Source: Prinsepia uniflora (taxonomy: Eukaryota > Streptophyta > Magnoliopsida > Rosales > Rosaceae). From it: a DNA stretch of 64,000 bases. Made by a program: the position numbers and the translations under genes. The notes below the pieces were generated by a model, which worked only from the letters and a program-made list of their open reading frames with translations, searched no databases and had not been told where the DNA came from. The DNA is taken from NCBI GenBank assembly GCA_032719365.1, contig CM064867.1:58282601-58346600 (forward strand), written 5' to 3'. Position 1 is the stretch's first letter. Every line of letters starts with the position of its first letter. Positions 1 to 11,871 of this stretch are shown here, piece by piece.

Positions 1-964
1 GCATGAGTCCCATTTATGGTTTATAAAATGCGATTTCGAGTTCGAAGACCCTAAAATGGAATTTGGATTTGAGAAATTGGATTTCTAGATTTATGATGGA
101 TTTATGGAAATTTCGGGCATGACCCTTTTGAAAGATTTTGAAAGGTTTTGAAATGATTTTATAAAGATGTTTTCCATATACCATCCTTATATGAGGGTAT
201 ATAGATGGTCTCCTCCAGATGTTTAGGATGTTGGGGAAGTCATGACGTGTTGCCTGCGAGGGGTCATTGTACCGAGCGACCAGACCGTATAGTGACTCAA
301 GAGCAGGATTGTTATGATTAGACATTTGGGACGTCAAATCATCTGGGATGTCAGAGATTGACCTGGAGAGACCCCGGGCAGCACGCTTTTCTTAGACCGT
401 GAGATATGACTTTTAGGACGTCAAGCGTCTGGGACGCTACGCATCTGGGATGCCAAGGATGGGTATTTGGAAAACATGAATTATTGGGTTTATGAAATGG
501 TGTTTTTGTGTTTATGGATGTGGGCAGTGGCCCAATAGGATTTGGATTTACGAATTTCGGTGCTTTACGGTTTTAGGCTGAGTTCCCATACTTGGTGATT
601 TTACGGTTTTGGGGTAAGACCCTAATAATTTAAAGAAGGAAATGGCTTTGGTTCCTAAAAGGTTTTTATGATATTTGTACTAACTGATTTCATATGCATG
701 CATAGTTTTACGTGAATGACATAAATGTCTTTTGTTGAATGAGTTTTAATAAATTATTTATTTTCGTCCACTTACAGCTTTTATGATTTTTAATGACATT
801 CAGATTGATTGCGGATGCGGGCTATAGCAGAGACTAGGACATCACACTCATCCACTGATCCTGGACGCTAGAAGCCCGTTTGGGCTGTTGGCCTGGGTAT
901 CCCTTGTCTAGCCTTCATGTTACACTTCGGTTAGACAAGTGTTTGGCCTTCATGTCGCACGTGG
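1..964 (+). repeat. 3' part of a plus-strand LTR (split, continues at 32521)
   Basis: This is the downstream part of a plus-strand LTR whose start lies left of the window. It reads through arrays of GGGACGTC/GATGTC-type short hairpins (about 200-460), a GTCCACTTACAG motif (about 767-778) and a block close to the LTR ends seen elsewhere (GCGGGCTATAGCAGAGACT). It stops abruptly at 964 where element B begins. The missing tail, ending GGTCGTGTCA, resumes at 32521-32582. No primer site follows that tail, so this is either a 3' LTR or a solo LTR. No coding potential. Confidence 0.8.
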
Positions 965-2884
965 TGACACGACCCATCCCAATCCCCCCGGGATTATCCC
1001 TGGACGTGACATGCTCCCGTCTGACACGAAGTGTCAGACAATGGATAACTCAAACCCTCAGCCCGTTCGGGGCTTCCAGAGCGTTATAGGATCAGTGGAA
1101 GAGTGCGATGTCTCAGTCTCTGCTACAGCCCGCATCTGTGATCAACCGGAAGGGCATCAAAACCATTAAAAATTGTGAGTGGAAGAAAATCAATAAGTTC
1201 ATAAAACACATTTTAAAAAAAAACATTTGCACCCTTCACTAAAAAGTATGCATGCAATCTAAAACCAATAATCAAACCATTTACTTAAATAAACCATTAG
1301 GGCCTTAGCCCAAAAACCGTAAATCCAGAACCAAGTGGGCCACTACCCAAATCTATAAACACAATTCCATAAATACTGAAATACCATTTCATAAATCCAA
1401 TAATCCATATTTACCACATAACTATCCTTGGCATCCCAGATGCCTAGCGTCCCAGACGCTTGACGTCTCAAACGTCATATCGCACGGTTAAAGAAACACG
1501 TGCTACTTGGGGTCTCTCTAGGTCCATATCTCTGACATCCCAGATGTCTGACCTCCCAGACGTCTAATCATAGCAATCCTGTTCCTGAGTCACTATACGG
1601 TCCAGTCGCTCTGTATAATGACCCCTCACAGGCAATGCATCGTGACTTCCCCAGTGTCCCAGACACCTGCAGGAGACCATCCACATGTCCTCGTATCAAG
1701 ATGGTATATGGAAAACAGTTTTATAAAGCGATTTCAAAACATCTCAAAAGGCCCTGCTCGGAATTTTCATAAAACCATCACAAATCCATAATTCCAAAAC
1801 CATTTAGGGTCCCCAACCCGAAATCACATTTATAAATCACAATTAGGCCTCATGCCCGATTTCGTAAACCAACAGGGCCTCTGGCCCGATAATATAACCC
1901 AAATGAGTATCAGCCCAATTTCGTAAACCAACTAGACCCCCGACCCAATCACATAATTCAAATGGGTCTCATGCCCGAGTTCATCTTTCCAAAACCAAAA
2001 CCATTTCATTAAACCATCACTGAAAGCACAAGCATGTAAAACTACAGTATAAAATCGTAACATCGAAATACGTGCAAATACGGGATTCCTCAAAATACGT
2101 GCAACCATGTAAATCACCAATGCCACAATCATCACTATAGAAATCACATATATAAAACATAAAACATAAAACACATAAAATAGTTATGCATGCATCACAG
2201 TTTAGAAAACATTGTCCACTCGCAGACCGTCCTACGCTGCCGCCTCGATACGCGTGCCATAAGCCTTCCCGGGCTAATCACTGTAACCGGAACTCCCAAA
2301 CCTGTCCAAGTCATACTAGAGGGTTAAACGTCGCCACCATCTTCATCGTCTCACCTCACTCTCTCTTTCTCATTCATACACCAAACACAAATAATGGGGA
2401 TTGAAGGCCATAGGGGATGGGATTGCACGGTTCACAGATTTTGGGAGGAAAAACCGAAATAATCGATCGAAGGGGAGACAGAGAAATATCCCATTGTGTG
2501 GGGGAATGGGCCAATAAGATAAGGAACAAGTGTCACTTACTGATTGGTCCACCCAGATTTCCAATCCAATCCAAACCTGCCACATGTCAGTTTCTCGGTT
2601 TATGTGAATAGTGCCATAAAACGTTCTAGACCCGTAACTTCTTCGTCGATCCTCCGATTTCGACGTGCTGCCTGTCTACGTACTCGTAACGTCCCAATCT
2701 ATGTAATAGTCCTCGGTCCTCGTACTTTTGACTCCCCGAGTCAAAAGTCAATATTTATCCAATTCCAAGGGTAAAACGGTCATTTCACACCGTCCGTCCG
2801 AATTCTCTCAACTAATCCCCGATTAGTAATCCTAAACCATAATTAATTAATATTTGATCCTGATATTCAGGACGGGTCGTTACA
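965..2884 (-). repeat. Element B 3' LTR
   Basis: It is bounded by TGACACGACCC at the low end and GGTCGTTACA at the high end, so on the minus strand it runs TGTAAC...GTGTCA. It is followed by a polypurine tract, which identifies it as the 3' LTR. It matches the 5' LTR pieces at 9447, 13001 and 31677. A block present in the 5' LTR (13450-13681 through about 32020) is missing at about 2325. Conversely, 1137-1397 is missing from the 5' LTR. It contains a perfect 8-bp stem with 3-nt loop at 1020-1038 and hairpin arrays at about 1430-1690 and 1820-1975. Confidence 0.88.
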
Positions 2885-2899
2885 ACCTTCCCCTCTTAA
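2885..2899 (-). other. Polypurine tract of element B
   Basis: The minus strand reads TTAAGAGGGGAAGGT directly against the 3' LTR start. This is the expected position and composition of a plus-strand DNA primer. Confidence 0.8.
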
Positions 2900-4075
2900 T
2901 AAATTTCATCCTCGAAATTCCAACTATCCCGATTCCACATCCTCCTCGTGGAAATCAAGTTCGGCTTCACACCATGTGTACACTTGTACACCCACTAACC
3001 AGAACAATACTTGTCTGCACCCAGACGTTCCACTAATACTCATGTCACACCAATTAGACCTGACCACGTCGAGTGACATTGATCACATACTCTGAGTTGA
3101 TACCACCTGACAATTCTACCATTACACTGACACCTTTAGTTGACACATTCAGCTTGACAGTTCTCCTTAGTCACCAATCCACCCTGACATCTCCTTCCAC
3201 TAGGAATCATCAAAATCTCACTCATCAATCCATGCTGACACATCCAGCCAAACTGTCATCACTTGCTAGTCGCGAATCAATCTAGCATCTCTCCCACACC
3301 GAGAGTTATCAAGTCTCACAGTTCCCCCACATTTCCTGAATTTTACCATGTCAACATCACACGTCCCATAATGTCGCACTCAGCTGGCACTCACGGCTCC
3401 ATGGTTACAATTCGAGTCACCAACACAACTCTGGCTCACTCAAGAGTCGCACTAAGGTACCTCGTACCAAGTCTCCCTCAATGTAACGTAAGATCAACAG
3501 AAAGATTTCACCTTGCAGGGCAAGCTCAAACTTGCGACATTTATCGACCTCAACGTCCACATCCATCAACTCCCGTATGATCCATGACGCTGGTAAGAGT
3601 CATAGAGTAGTAACTTCAGGCAAAGCAACCCGGGGTTACACCAACCAACAACTCACTCAATCTGGGTATACGTATACCAACATCTCACTCGATTTGTGTG
3701 TAACTAGACCCCATTGAATACCTGCCCAGCAGTGATCACACATCTCCACCCTAGGGTTTCACTAGCCATCCAAGGCTCTGAGCACCTGCTCCTACGATTA
3801 CTGAACCCATCAAAATCACTCTAGCCCAGTGCACAATATCCAATGTCCAGTTTACGTTCTCGACTAATCCAATGATATCAGAACTAAGCGACTACTAACA
3901 CATTCATAAACACACCCTTAGTACAGGACATACACTATTACCAGGAACCACTCAGGCCTGTTCAGTATCGATTCTCGTACAACGTACCTAGTACGTACAT
4001 CCATCCATCAACCAGCCCACTACATAGCTCGTAACGAATCACGCTTCAATTTTGGAGTCCATCCGTCTAGTCCAG

Positions 4076-7000
4076 TGTCAGGACCAGTCCCAATCCCCCC
4101 CCCCCCCGGGATTAATGAGGGACGCTCCTGATCCCGTTTGACACGAAGTGTCAGACTAGGGAAAATTAAAACATTTAGCCTTTAAGCTTCTAGAATACGC
4201 CAAGATCCGGAGGAGGTATATGATGTCTCAGTCTCTGCTACAGTTCGCACCATATTCAACCTGAATGGCATTGAAAACAAAAACACTGTGAGTGGACAAA
4301 GAGTAATAGTTTGATAAAACACATTTCATAAAAGAACTTTCTACCCTTCACTAAAAAAGCATGTATGCATAGTAAAACCATTTATCCAATCACATATGTT
4401 TAAACAACCACATCCATACGGGCTCCTGCCCAAAACCATTTACAGAAAACCATAACATAGTAAACATATGTGGGATCTCAACCCAAATCCATTTATCATC
4501 ATAAAACACAATTTCGCAAACCAATTGAAATCATGTTTATCCATATATTTCATATAACCAATTCTGTCACGGTATATAGAGCTACGCGCGTGTTACCCGG
4601 TGTCTCAAACCCAAGTCTCTCAGGGTCCACCCAGGTCAATGTTCATAGATCAATGACCCTCCTTGAGGTTATAATCCATAGCCTTTCTGAGAGTAAGGAA
4701 CCCAACGGGGGCGACTCCACTCAGTCAGTGCTCCGTGACTACTCCGGGGTCCACCCAGGCCAACGACCCTCCCCGAAGGAGACAATTCATATAATAAGGA
4801 CGATATACGAAAAACCATTTGAAATCATTTTTAAAACCTTTCGAGGGTTCATGCCCGGCCCCCATAAGCCGTCACGAACCATAAAAACCTTTCAAGGGTT
4901 CATGCCGGTCCCCATAAACCGTCACGAATCATAAATCCATTTATGGGTCCTGACCCGAAATCATAATCTTAAAACATAACTGGGCCCTAAGCCCGAATCC
5001 ACATACAAACTGGGTCTCTAGCCCGAATCGTAAACCAACTGGGCCTTGTGCCCGATTTCGTAAACTAAATGGGCCTCGTGCCCGATTTCGTAAACCAAAT
5101 GGGTCTCGTGCCCTATACGTAAGTCAACTGGGCTCCGATCCTGATTCGTAAACCAACTGGGCCTCGAGCCCGATACGTAAACCAACTGGGCCTCGTGCCC
5201 GATTTCGAAACTAAATGGAACTTCGAGTCCGAGGGTTTCCAAAACAAATGGGTCTCGAACCTGAGTTTACCTTTTCAAATCCAAAACCATTTCATGAAAT
5301 CATATCCAAAACTGTAAGTACGGAAAATCAGTGTAAAACTGAAAACATCGATTTACGTGCAAGTACGTAAATCGCCTCGAAATGCGTGAAACCATGTAAT
5401 TCACCAATATCCAATTCAACATCATAGAATCATATTCATAACACATATAAAATATTTATGCATGCATCATAGTTTAGAAATCAAGGTCCACTCATAGACT
5501 ATCCTAAGCTACCGCCTCGGTTTGCGTGCCGTAAGCCTCACCGAGCTAATCGTCGTCACCAGGACTCGCAAACCTGTCCAAATCAATCTAGAAGGTTACT
5601 AACTACCTTATTAACCTCTCATTGAAGCCTTGTAATTTTCCCGAATTTTTAACTATTTTAAATATCAAACCTAAACCTTCCGATGTCCCGAACATTATCA
5701 AGCGGTGTCCAATCGACAAGAAACCAGTCCCAAAATGTTTGTTACATTGAATAGAAGATTTCGTGTGTTGGAAGTTTCCCTAGAAAGTGGGCCACGCGCC
5801 TACACGCGCCGCCTGAAGTGGCTGCGCATGGGAGCCACGCGCCACTGTTCATTTTCTTCTTCCTTCGACTGAACCGGGTCCTCTGGTTTTGAACCAGGGC
5901 GAACCGGTTTGGACCGGCGCAACTGGTTCACAGTCCTATCCTACTCATTTTTGTTCCATTCTTTCCCCTTTCAATTCCTAAACTTTCCTAACAACAAACC
6001 TAATCTACTTAGTTATTAAAAACACTTGAAAACCCAATGAAAACTCACCTTCCATGAACAAGTCGTGAGCTTGATCTTCAAGCTCGATTTCATAGCTTCC
6101 TAGCCACTCATTTCCTTCCAAATTGATCCTCCTCAAGTCTCCTTGGTCTCTAGGTCTCATTAGAATTGAATAGGGCTCAAAACACCAATCAAAACCAAAC
6201 TTTCAATTTTTGAATATTAAAAAGGGCTCTCGGGTTTTGGTCGACTTACCCCCGCCGTGAGCCGCCGTGAGCCGTTATTCTCAGTCCCTCAAGCTTCCTC
6301 ACATGAACGTATTGATGCAAGGTGATGGTGTGATGTGTGTTGTGTGTTTGTTCGAGGAAATAGAATAATGGTGGTTTCGGGTTTGTGAGAAAACAGAGAA
6401 GAAGATGATGGCTGGTGTTCAAGTGTGAGTGAAGGGGTTTTGGACGGCTAGGATGAAGGGGAAGGGTGAGATGAAGGGCTAAGATGGAAAGTTGTTAGGG
6501 AAAATTGATTAAAATAAACCAAGTGGACCAATCACATCTTAGATCCACTAATTGGGAGTTTGGACCAATGGGATGAGTGACACTTGTCACCTATCCATGG
6601 GTCCCACTAAAATATCTGCCCAATCAGATATTGCCACCTCATCATTACCTCGTAATACGTGTATAGTGAAACCAAACTTCCGTGACCCATAACTTTCCCA
6701 TTTGAAGTCCGATTTCAGTGTGCCGCCTGTCTATAGATTCGTAATGACCCGATCTACGTAACGGTCCTTGGCCCTCGGCCATCGGACCTCCTAGGTCAAA
6801 AGTCAACTATTTGCTCCTTTTAACCAAATTACCAAAATACCCATGAACTTCCAAACGTCATAACTTCTTCCTCGAATGTCGGAATCAAATGTGCCACTTG
6901 TCTATGAACTCGTGACGTCCCGAACTACGTCATAGTCATCGGCCAAAGTCCATTTGACCTCTAGAACGAAAAGTCAACGTTTTGCCCATTCTAGGGGTAA

Positions 7001-7111
7001 AATCGTCATTTCGCACCATCCGTCCAATAGTACCCCACTAATCACCGATTAACCTCACTAATCCTTGATTAGTCACTAATCAAATCCCGAAATTCGGGAC
7101 GGGTCGTTACA
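4076..7111 (-). mobile_element. Solo LTR, E-related family, TSD TCCAG
   Basis: A 3036-bp LTR with TGTCAGGACC at the low end and GGTCGTTACA at the high end, flanked by identical pentamers TCCAG (4071-4075 and 7112-7116). There is no internal domain or second LTR, so it is the product of LTR-LTR recombination within a once complete element inserted in B's interior. It contains the U3 modules, the GGCGCGTG stem block (about 5795-5850), the GTCCACTCATAG motif near 5489 and an array of about ten 30-bp hairpin units. Confidence 0.93.
4973..5268 (-). repeat. Tandem 29-30-bp hairpin minisatellite in the solo LTR
   Basis: About ten units of the form AACTGGGCC-TCGT-GCCCGATTTCGTAAACC. Each unit carries a GGGC/GCCC stem with a 3-5-nt loop. 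Variants include GGGCCCTAAGCCC, GGGTCTCGTGCCC and GGGCCTCGAGCCC. The 30-bp period also gives a chance in-frame 10-residue repeat on the minus strand, which I do not regard as a gene. Confidence 0.85.
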
Positions 7112-9432
7112 TCCAGTACTAGACAGATCAAATACTCCAACTCATCATCCAACACGAGTCTCATGGTCACCTGAGCAGCATCACAACAACACCCGATCGT
7201 TAACATCACGATCCTCGATCGTCACAACGCCTTATATCCTCAACACCATGATCCTGATCCACATCGCGATCTAGATCCAACTAGGATCCACACATGCTCA
7301 CTCCGCTAACGACCAGATCTCAAGTCATAAGGTCTTACACCTTCATTGAATACATATCCTACCGAATCGCTTCTCAACCATTTTCACATCTAAACCGATC
7401 AGTCAATGACGGAACACGTCTAGACTATGGGACCTCTCCAATTACCTCATATCGATCCTTGTCATCCCACCTAGGGAAAATCAAAGATAATCCAAGACGA
7501 TGACATCAAAGTTCATCCTACGTGAGTACAAACACAAACTCACTACACTCACCACACCATGTAACCCAACATCGTCTGCCACCACACAAAAAATGAGAAA
7601 TCACGTTCACCTAACTTCGAATTACCCAACTCCTCCTGATGACCCAAAATAAATCACGGGTCCACCAACCAAGACACGATCACCGTACCAGTGGCACCCA
7701 ACATCATAGGTTACAGGGCAGAAAAATGACAAGTTCACCTTCACTAACCAATAATATGTGTTGACAATTTCTCGACATCCATCCCCAATTCGGAATCAAA
7801 CACTCTTCTCATCGTCTCAATCACAACTTCTCTTGATTCCGAAGTTCCAACCATGTTGGAAATAGATATGCTCCCAACTAGATGTCAAGTCCAACCACTA
7901 GACTTCCCAAATCCTCAATTCACTATGACAACCACGTGTTTGCAACCAATCTATCACCCAGACCACCTGTCCATTTATAACCGTTTATTCACATCCAAAA
8001 GGATGTAATTCGTTACTATCTTGTTCTCGCATCTCAACCTTTACAAGCTCAGCTCTCGGGTTTCCACGTTATTCACAATCACACAATCTCACATCAACAC
8101 TACCATTGATTCTCTTCGGCTTCTTCCAATTTCAATAAATTCTTAGTACTTCCTCGTGAGGATAGAAATACACAACCACTCAATTTTTGGAGTTGACGAT
8201 AACTCCCCGAATCCACTAATTTCTATGACGTCCCCTGCGTCATCCAAAACTCCTTGTGTCTCAATCGTACCTTTCATCCATTCATCACTTAGTCATCTCA
8301 TACCTGTTGGGACTTAATCCAACACATCACAATCCCTGCTGGATCCCATCAAGTCCATCACTCACCTACTACCGAATCTCAGATACTGAGCGTATGCCCA
8401 ACACGACGGAGTCACATCCCAACTCGTGGCTCATCGTCATCACAAACACCGACACAGTATGTGAATTAGACAACTCTGGATCTTTGCTCATACCAAGCAA
8501 CGACCCCGTACCTCTGCTCAAGTTGGAGGAACTCTGCCTCTCTCGTACCCAACAACTCTGGGTATAATCACCCTGACAACTCATACAAGAAAATGAACGT
8601 TCCCTGAACGTCCCCCGATTCACCACAACCACAACTACAACTACAACCACTCTCGATAGCCAACCATCTCCACACGGCTGTCGACCAACAGTCATCATTA
8701 TCGAGATCCGCATCCACACATCACACTATTATTCAGTCCAATTCGGGATTCCGTATTTCATCTCATAATCGTACTCGTGGATCGAATCCCATTATTTCAC
8801 TTCGCGTCGGGCCAACCAATCGCCACAGTTTCGACTAGACTCACTAGAGTCGTCCACTTGGTCATCCATGACCTCAACCGTTCTCTGCAGCACAAATTAC
8901 AATCAATCAGTCACAATCTGGGGTTCGACCAGATAAACTACCTCGAAGTCACAATTCTAATTCATCAATCACCACTAAGGTTCACCTTTCCATACCATCC
9001 CTTATAATTTAGGGTTCCACAATCACACCTTAGGATTCCTCTAAACCCAACTGCCATCTGCAGTATAATCCACAATCTGACCGACCCCGCGGTCCTGACA
9101 TCGTATGGACGTCAATCCAATCCTACCATCAACTCAACTGGGGTTCCCCGAACCCAGCTGCTCCTAGCAGCATAACAATCTAACATCACATGACCGAATC
9201 ATTGGACAGTCATCTCACTACCAATTTGTCAAAAGTAGCCCTACCTGGTTCGAATCACACTAACGCACGGCACATCGGGCCAATCACACTCTATCCACAA
9301 TTTATTCCCAGTAACTATCAAACCGGCATCCTAACTATCAGGTTGATAACGGGCTGAACACGTAGAGACATCATATCCTTAACTTGGGCGTACCACAAGA
9401 ACTACACGGTTTCCTCAAATAGTGGCAACCTC

Positions 9433-9444
9433 GCTCTGATACCA
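9433..9444 (-). other. Primer-binding site of element B (tRNA-iMet)
   Basis: The minus strand reads TGGTATCAGAGC two bases inside the 5' LTR end at 9447. It is complementary to the 3' end of plant initiator tRNA-Met. This fixes orientation and identifies 9447 onward as the 5' LTR. Confidence 0.92.
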
Positions 9445-9446
9445 CT

Positions 9447-10094
9447 TGACACGAACCATCCCAATCCCCCCAGGATTATCGCGGGATGTGACATGCCCCC
9501 ATCTGACACAAAGTGTCAGCTAAGGGATAACTCAAACCCTCAGCTCGTTCGGGGCTTCCAAAGCCCACCAGGATCGGTAGAGGAGTGCGATGTCTCGGTC
9601 TCTGCTACAGCCCGCATCCAATAATCCATATTTACCACATAACCATGCTCAGCATCCCAGATCCCTAGCTTCCCAGACGCTTGACGTCCCAGACGTCATA
9701 TCTCACGGTCAAAGCAACACGTGCTACCCGGGGTCTCTTCGGGTCCATATCTTTGACATCCCAGATGTCTGACGTCTCAGACGTCTAATCATAGCAATCT
9801 TGCTCCTGAGTCACTATACCGTCCGGTCGCTCCGTATAATGACCCCTCGTAGGCAATGCACGATGACTTCCCCAGTGTCACAGACACCTGGAGGAGACCA
9901 TCCACACGTCCTCCCATCAAGATGGTATATGGAAAACAATTTAATAAAGCCATTTCAAAACATCTCAAAGGGCCCTGTCCAGAATTTCCATAAAACCATC
10001 ACAAATCCATAATTCCAAAATTTAGGGTCACCGACCCGAAATCACATTTATAAATCACAATTGGTCCTCATGCCCGATTTCGTAAACCAACTGG
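9447..10094 (-). repeat. Element B 5' LTR, piece 1 of 4
   Basis: It starts TGACACGAACC at 9447 and is homologous to 965 onward, apart from an internal deletion at about 9618 that removed the equivalent of 1137-1397. The junction carries the trinucleotide ATC found at both deletion ends. It is interrupted at 10094 by the plus-strand solo LTR. Confidence 0.88.
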
Positions 10095-11871
10095 TGTAAC
10101 AACCCGTACCTACGGGAAGGGTAAAAATGTAATTTCTGTGAAGTTTTGTAAAAAGGACGATTTTGCCCCTGTGAATAGTAAACGAAAAGTTGACTTTTTG
10201 TACGATTGATTGGATGAGTGTTATCCTTTGACCGTGACGTAGGTTAGGACGTCACGAGTCCGTAGACAGGCGGCAGGTTCGATTTGGACAACCGGAGGAA
10301 AAGTTATGATGTACGGAAGGTTGGGGGCGTTACCGTAATTTTGAGCTAATAGGGAAAATGTTGACTTTTTGGAGGATATGTGATTTTCACGTAGACCGAG
10401 GACCGTTGGATAGGTCTCGACGTCCTGAGTTCAACGACAGGCGGCACGCTGTCATCGGACGTCGGACGGAAAAGATACGGGTCTGGAAAGTCTGAGGGCA
10501 AATGGTAATTTTGTGCAGGAGGGGCATTTTGGTCATTTTCCCTCAGCCCAATCAGATAAGGGCAAGTGGCAGATATTTGGGGCTGGCCTATGGATGTTGG
10601 ACACGTGGGAGTGGCTGGATGGTTCCAGGCCATTCTCAAGTGTGCACGGCCACACCTTGTACAAAAATCAAACCGTGTTTGGGTTTGAAACACAGAAAAC
10701 AGAGAGAAGTTTGAGTGAGGCGGTGATCGATTTGGATGCCAGGGAGAGTGAGGAGTGACTGGTGAGAGTGACAAAGAGACGTGGGTGAGGTGCTGATCGT
10801 GTTTTGGGACTGGAATTGTGCACGGCGGCACGGTGGTGGTGCGGCGAACGTTTGAGGAAAACAGAGGAGACCGTGGACGGTGGAGGCTGTTGTGCCGTGT
10901 GGTGAGGCAAACCGAGGCGGTAGGAGACTCAGGAGGTTGAGGGGAGTCCCACGAGCACCGTGGTGGGTGACGGTTCTCACGGCGGCGCCGGAATCGAAAG
11001 GTAAGCTCGTTTACCCTGTTTTTCGTGGATTTTTCAAATGCAAAGTCGTGACGTTGGGCTTAGAGTCGAGGGACTAGGAGGTCAGGGTGTTGTTCAGGGA
11101 GGTCCTAGGAGTTGTTTGTGGTGGTTTCCGTGACGGGAGGTTCACGGTGGGTGGTGGTTCGACGGCGGGACCTCTGTACCCTGTTTTAGCCGTGAGTTTC
11201 AAACTTGAAGTCGTGGACTTCGGGGATGAATCGACGGATTCTGTGAGTTGGGTAGGACTAAGTAGGGTCCTAGGATGGTGCTGGTATCCCCACCGTGAAG
11301 GGGGAAGCAGTGGACGGCCGGGAAGGAAAACAGAGCTCACGGGCAAGGTTTTTCGAGGTTGAAGACGAGGGGTATTAGGCCGTGATTTCTGGATTTTAGG
11401 ACTGGGTTTGGTTGCAGAGGACTGGACGAATCTAATGGTATCGAAATGGTGAAGAGTGGTGGGTGAACGGCGGAGAACCGGTCACGCCGGTTCAACTGTG
11501 TTGAACCGGGTGACTCGAGGTTGAAGGTGGACTGTAGCAGGCGCGTGAGGCCCACGCGCAGCCACTTTGGGCGGCGCGTGGGGGCGCGTGGGGAGGAATC
11601 CGGTCAAGCGACCAACATGAGTTTAGCCCTAAATGTCCTAAGGAATCCAATGGTACAGTTTTCGGGTTAATCGGACGGTGTTACGGAATGGTTCGGGAAT
11701 CCGTGCGGTTTAGGGTTTAGGATTAAAATATTATTAAATTCCCGAAAAATTGGGGAAAATAGGGAAGGTATCCTTGATGTTATTGTGACCCTATTTGGTA
11801 TCTATTGACAGGATGGGAGACACCAGAGACGGTTGAGGAGCGCACAGAGCGCGAGTGACGTGTTGTACACT

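Larger units (their letters stand above)
2885..9446 (-). other. Non-coding interior of element B (contains a solo LTR)
   Basis: After removing the solo LTR at 4076-7111 and one TSD copy, about 3.5 kb remain (2885-4075 and 7117-9446). The plus strand is rich in CAC/TCA and poor in G. All open frames are short and unlike any retroelement protein. One minus-strand frame at about 8369-8719 owes its poly-valine run to a low-complexity CAACTA/CAACCA stretch near 8625-8655. I see no recognisable gene. A LARD interior is the best description; a heavily decayed coding interior is less likely because no gag-pol motif survives. Confidence 0.75.

Noticed and set aside
4097..4110. Run of C residues as a sequencing or regulatory signal
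   Set aside because: It is the CCCCCGGGATT block of the LTR end, lengthened by slippage; other copies have 5-8 C.
8369..8719. 116-codon minus-strand frame with a poly-valine run
   Set aside because: It lies in non-coding LARD interior and the run comes from a CAACTA/CAACCA low-complexity stretch; no homology that I recognise.
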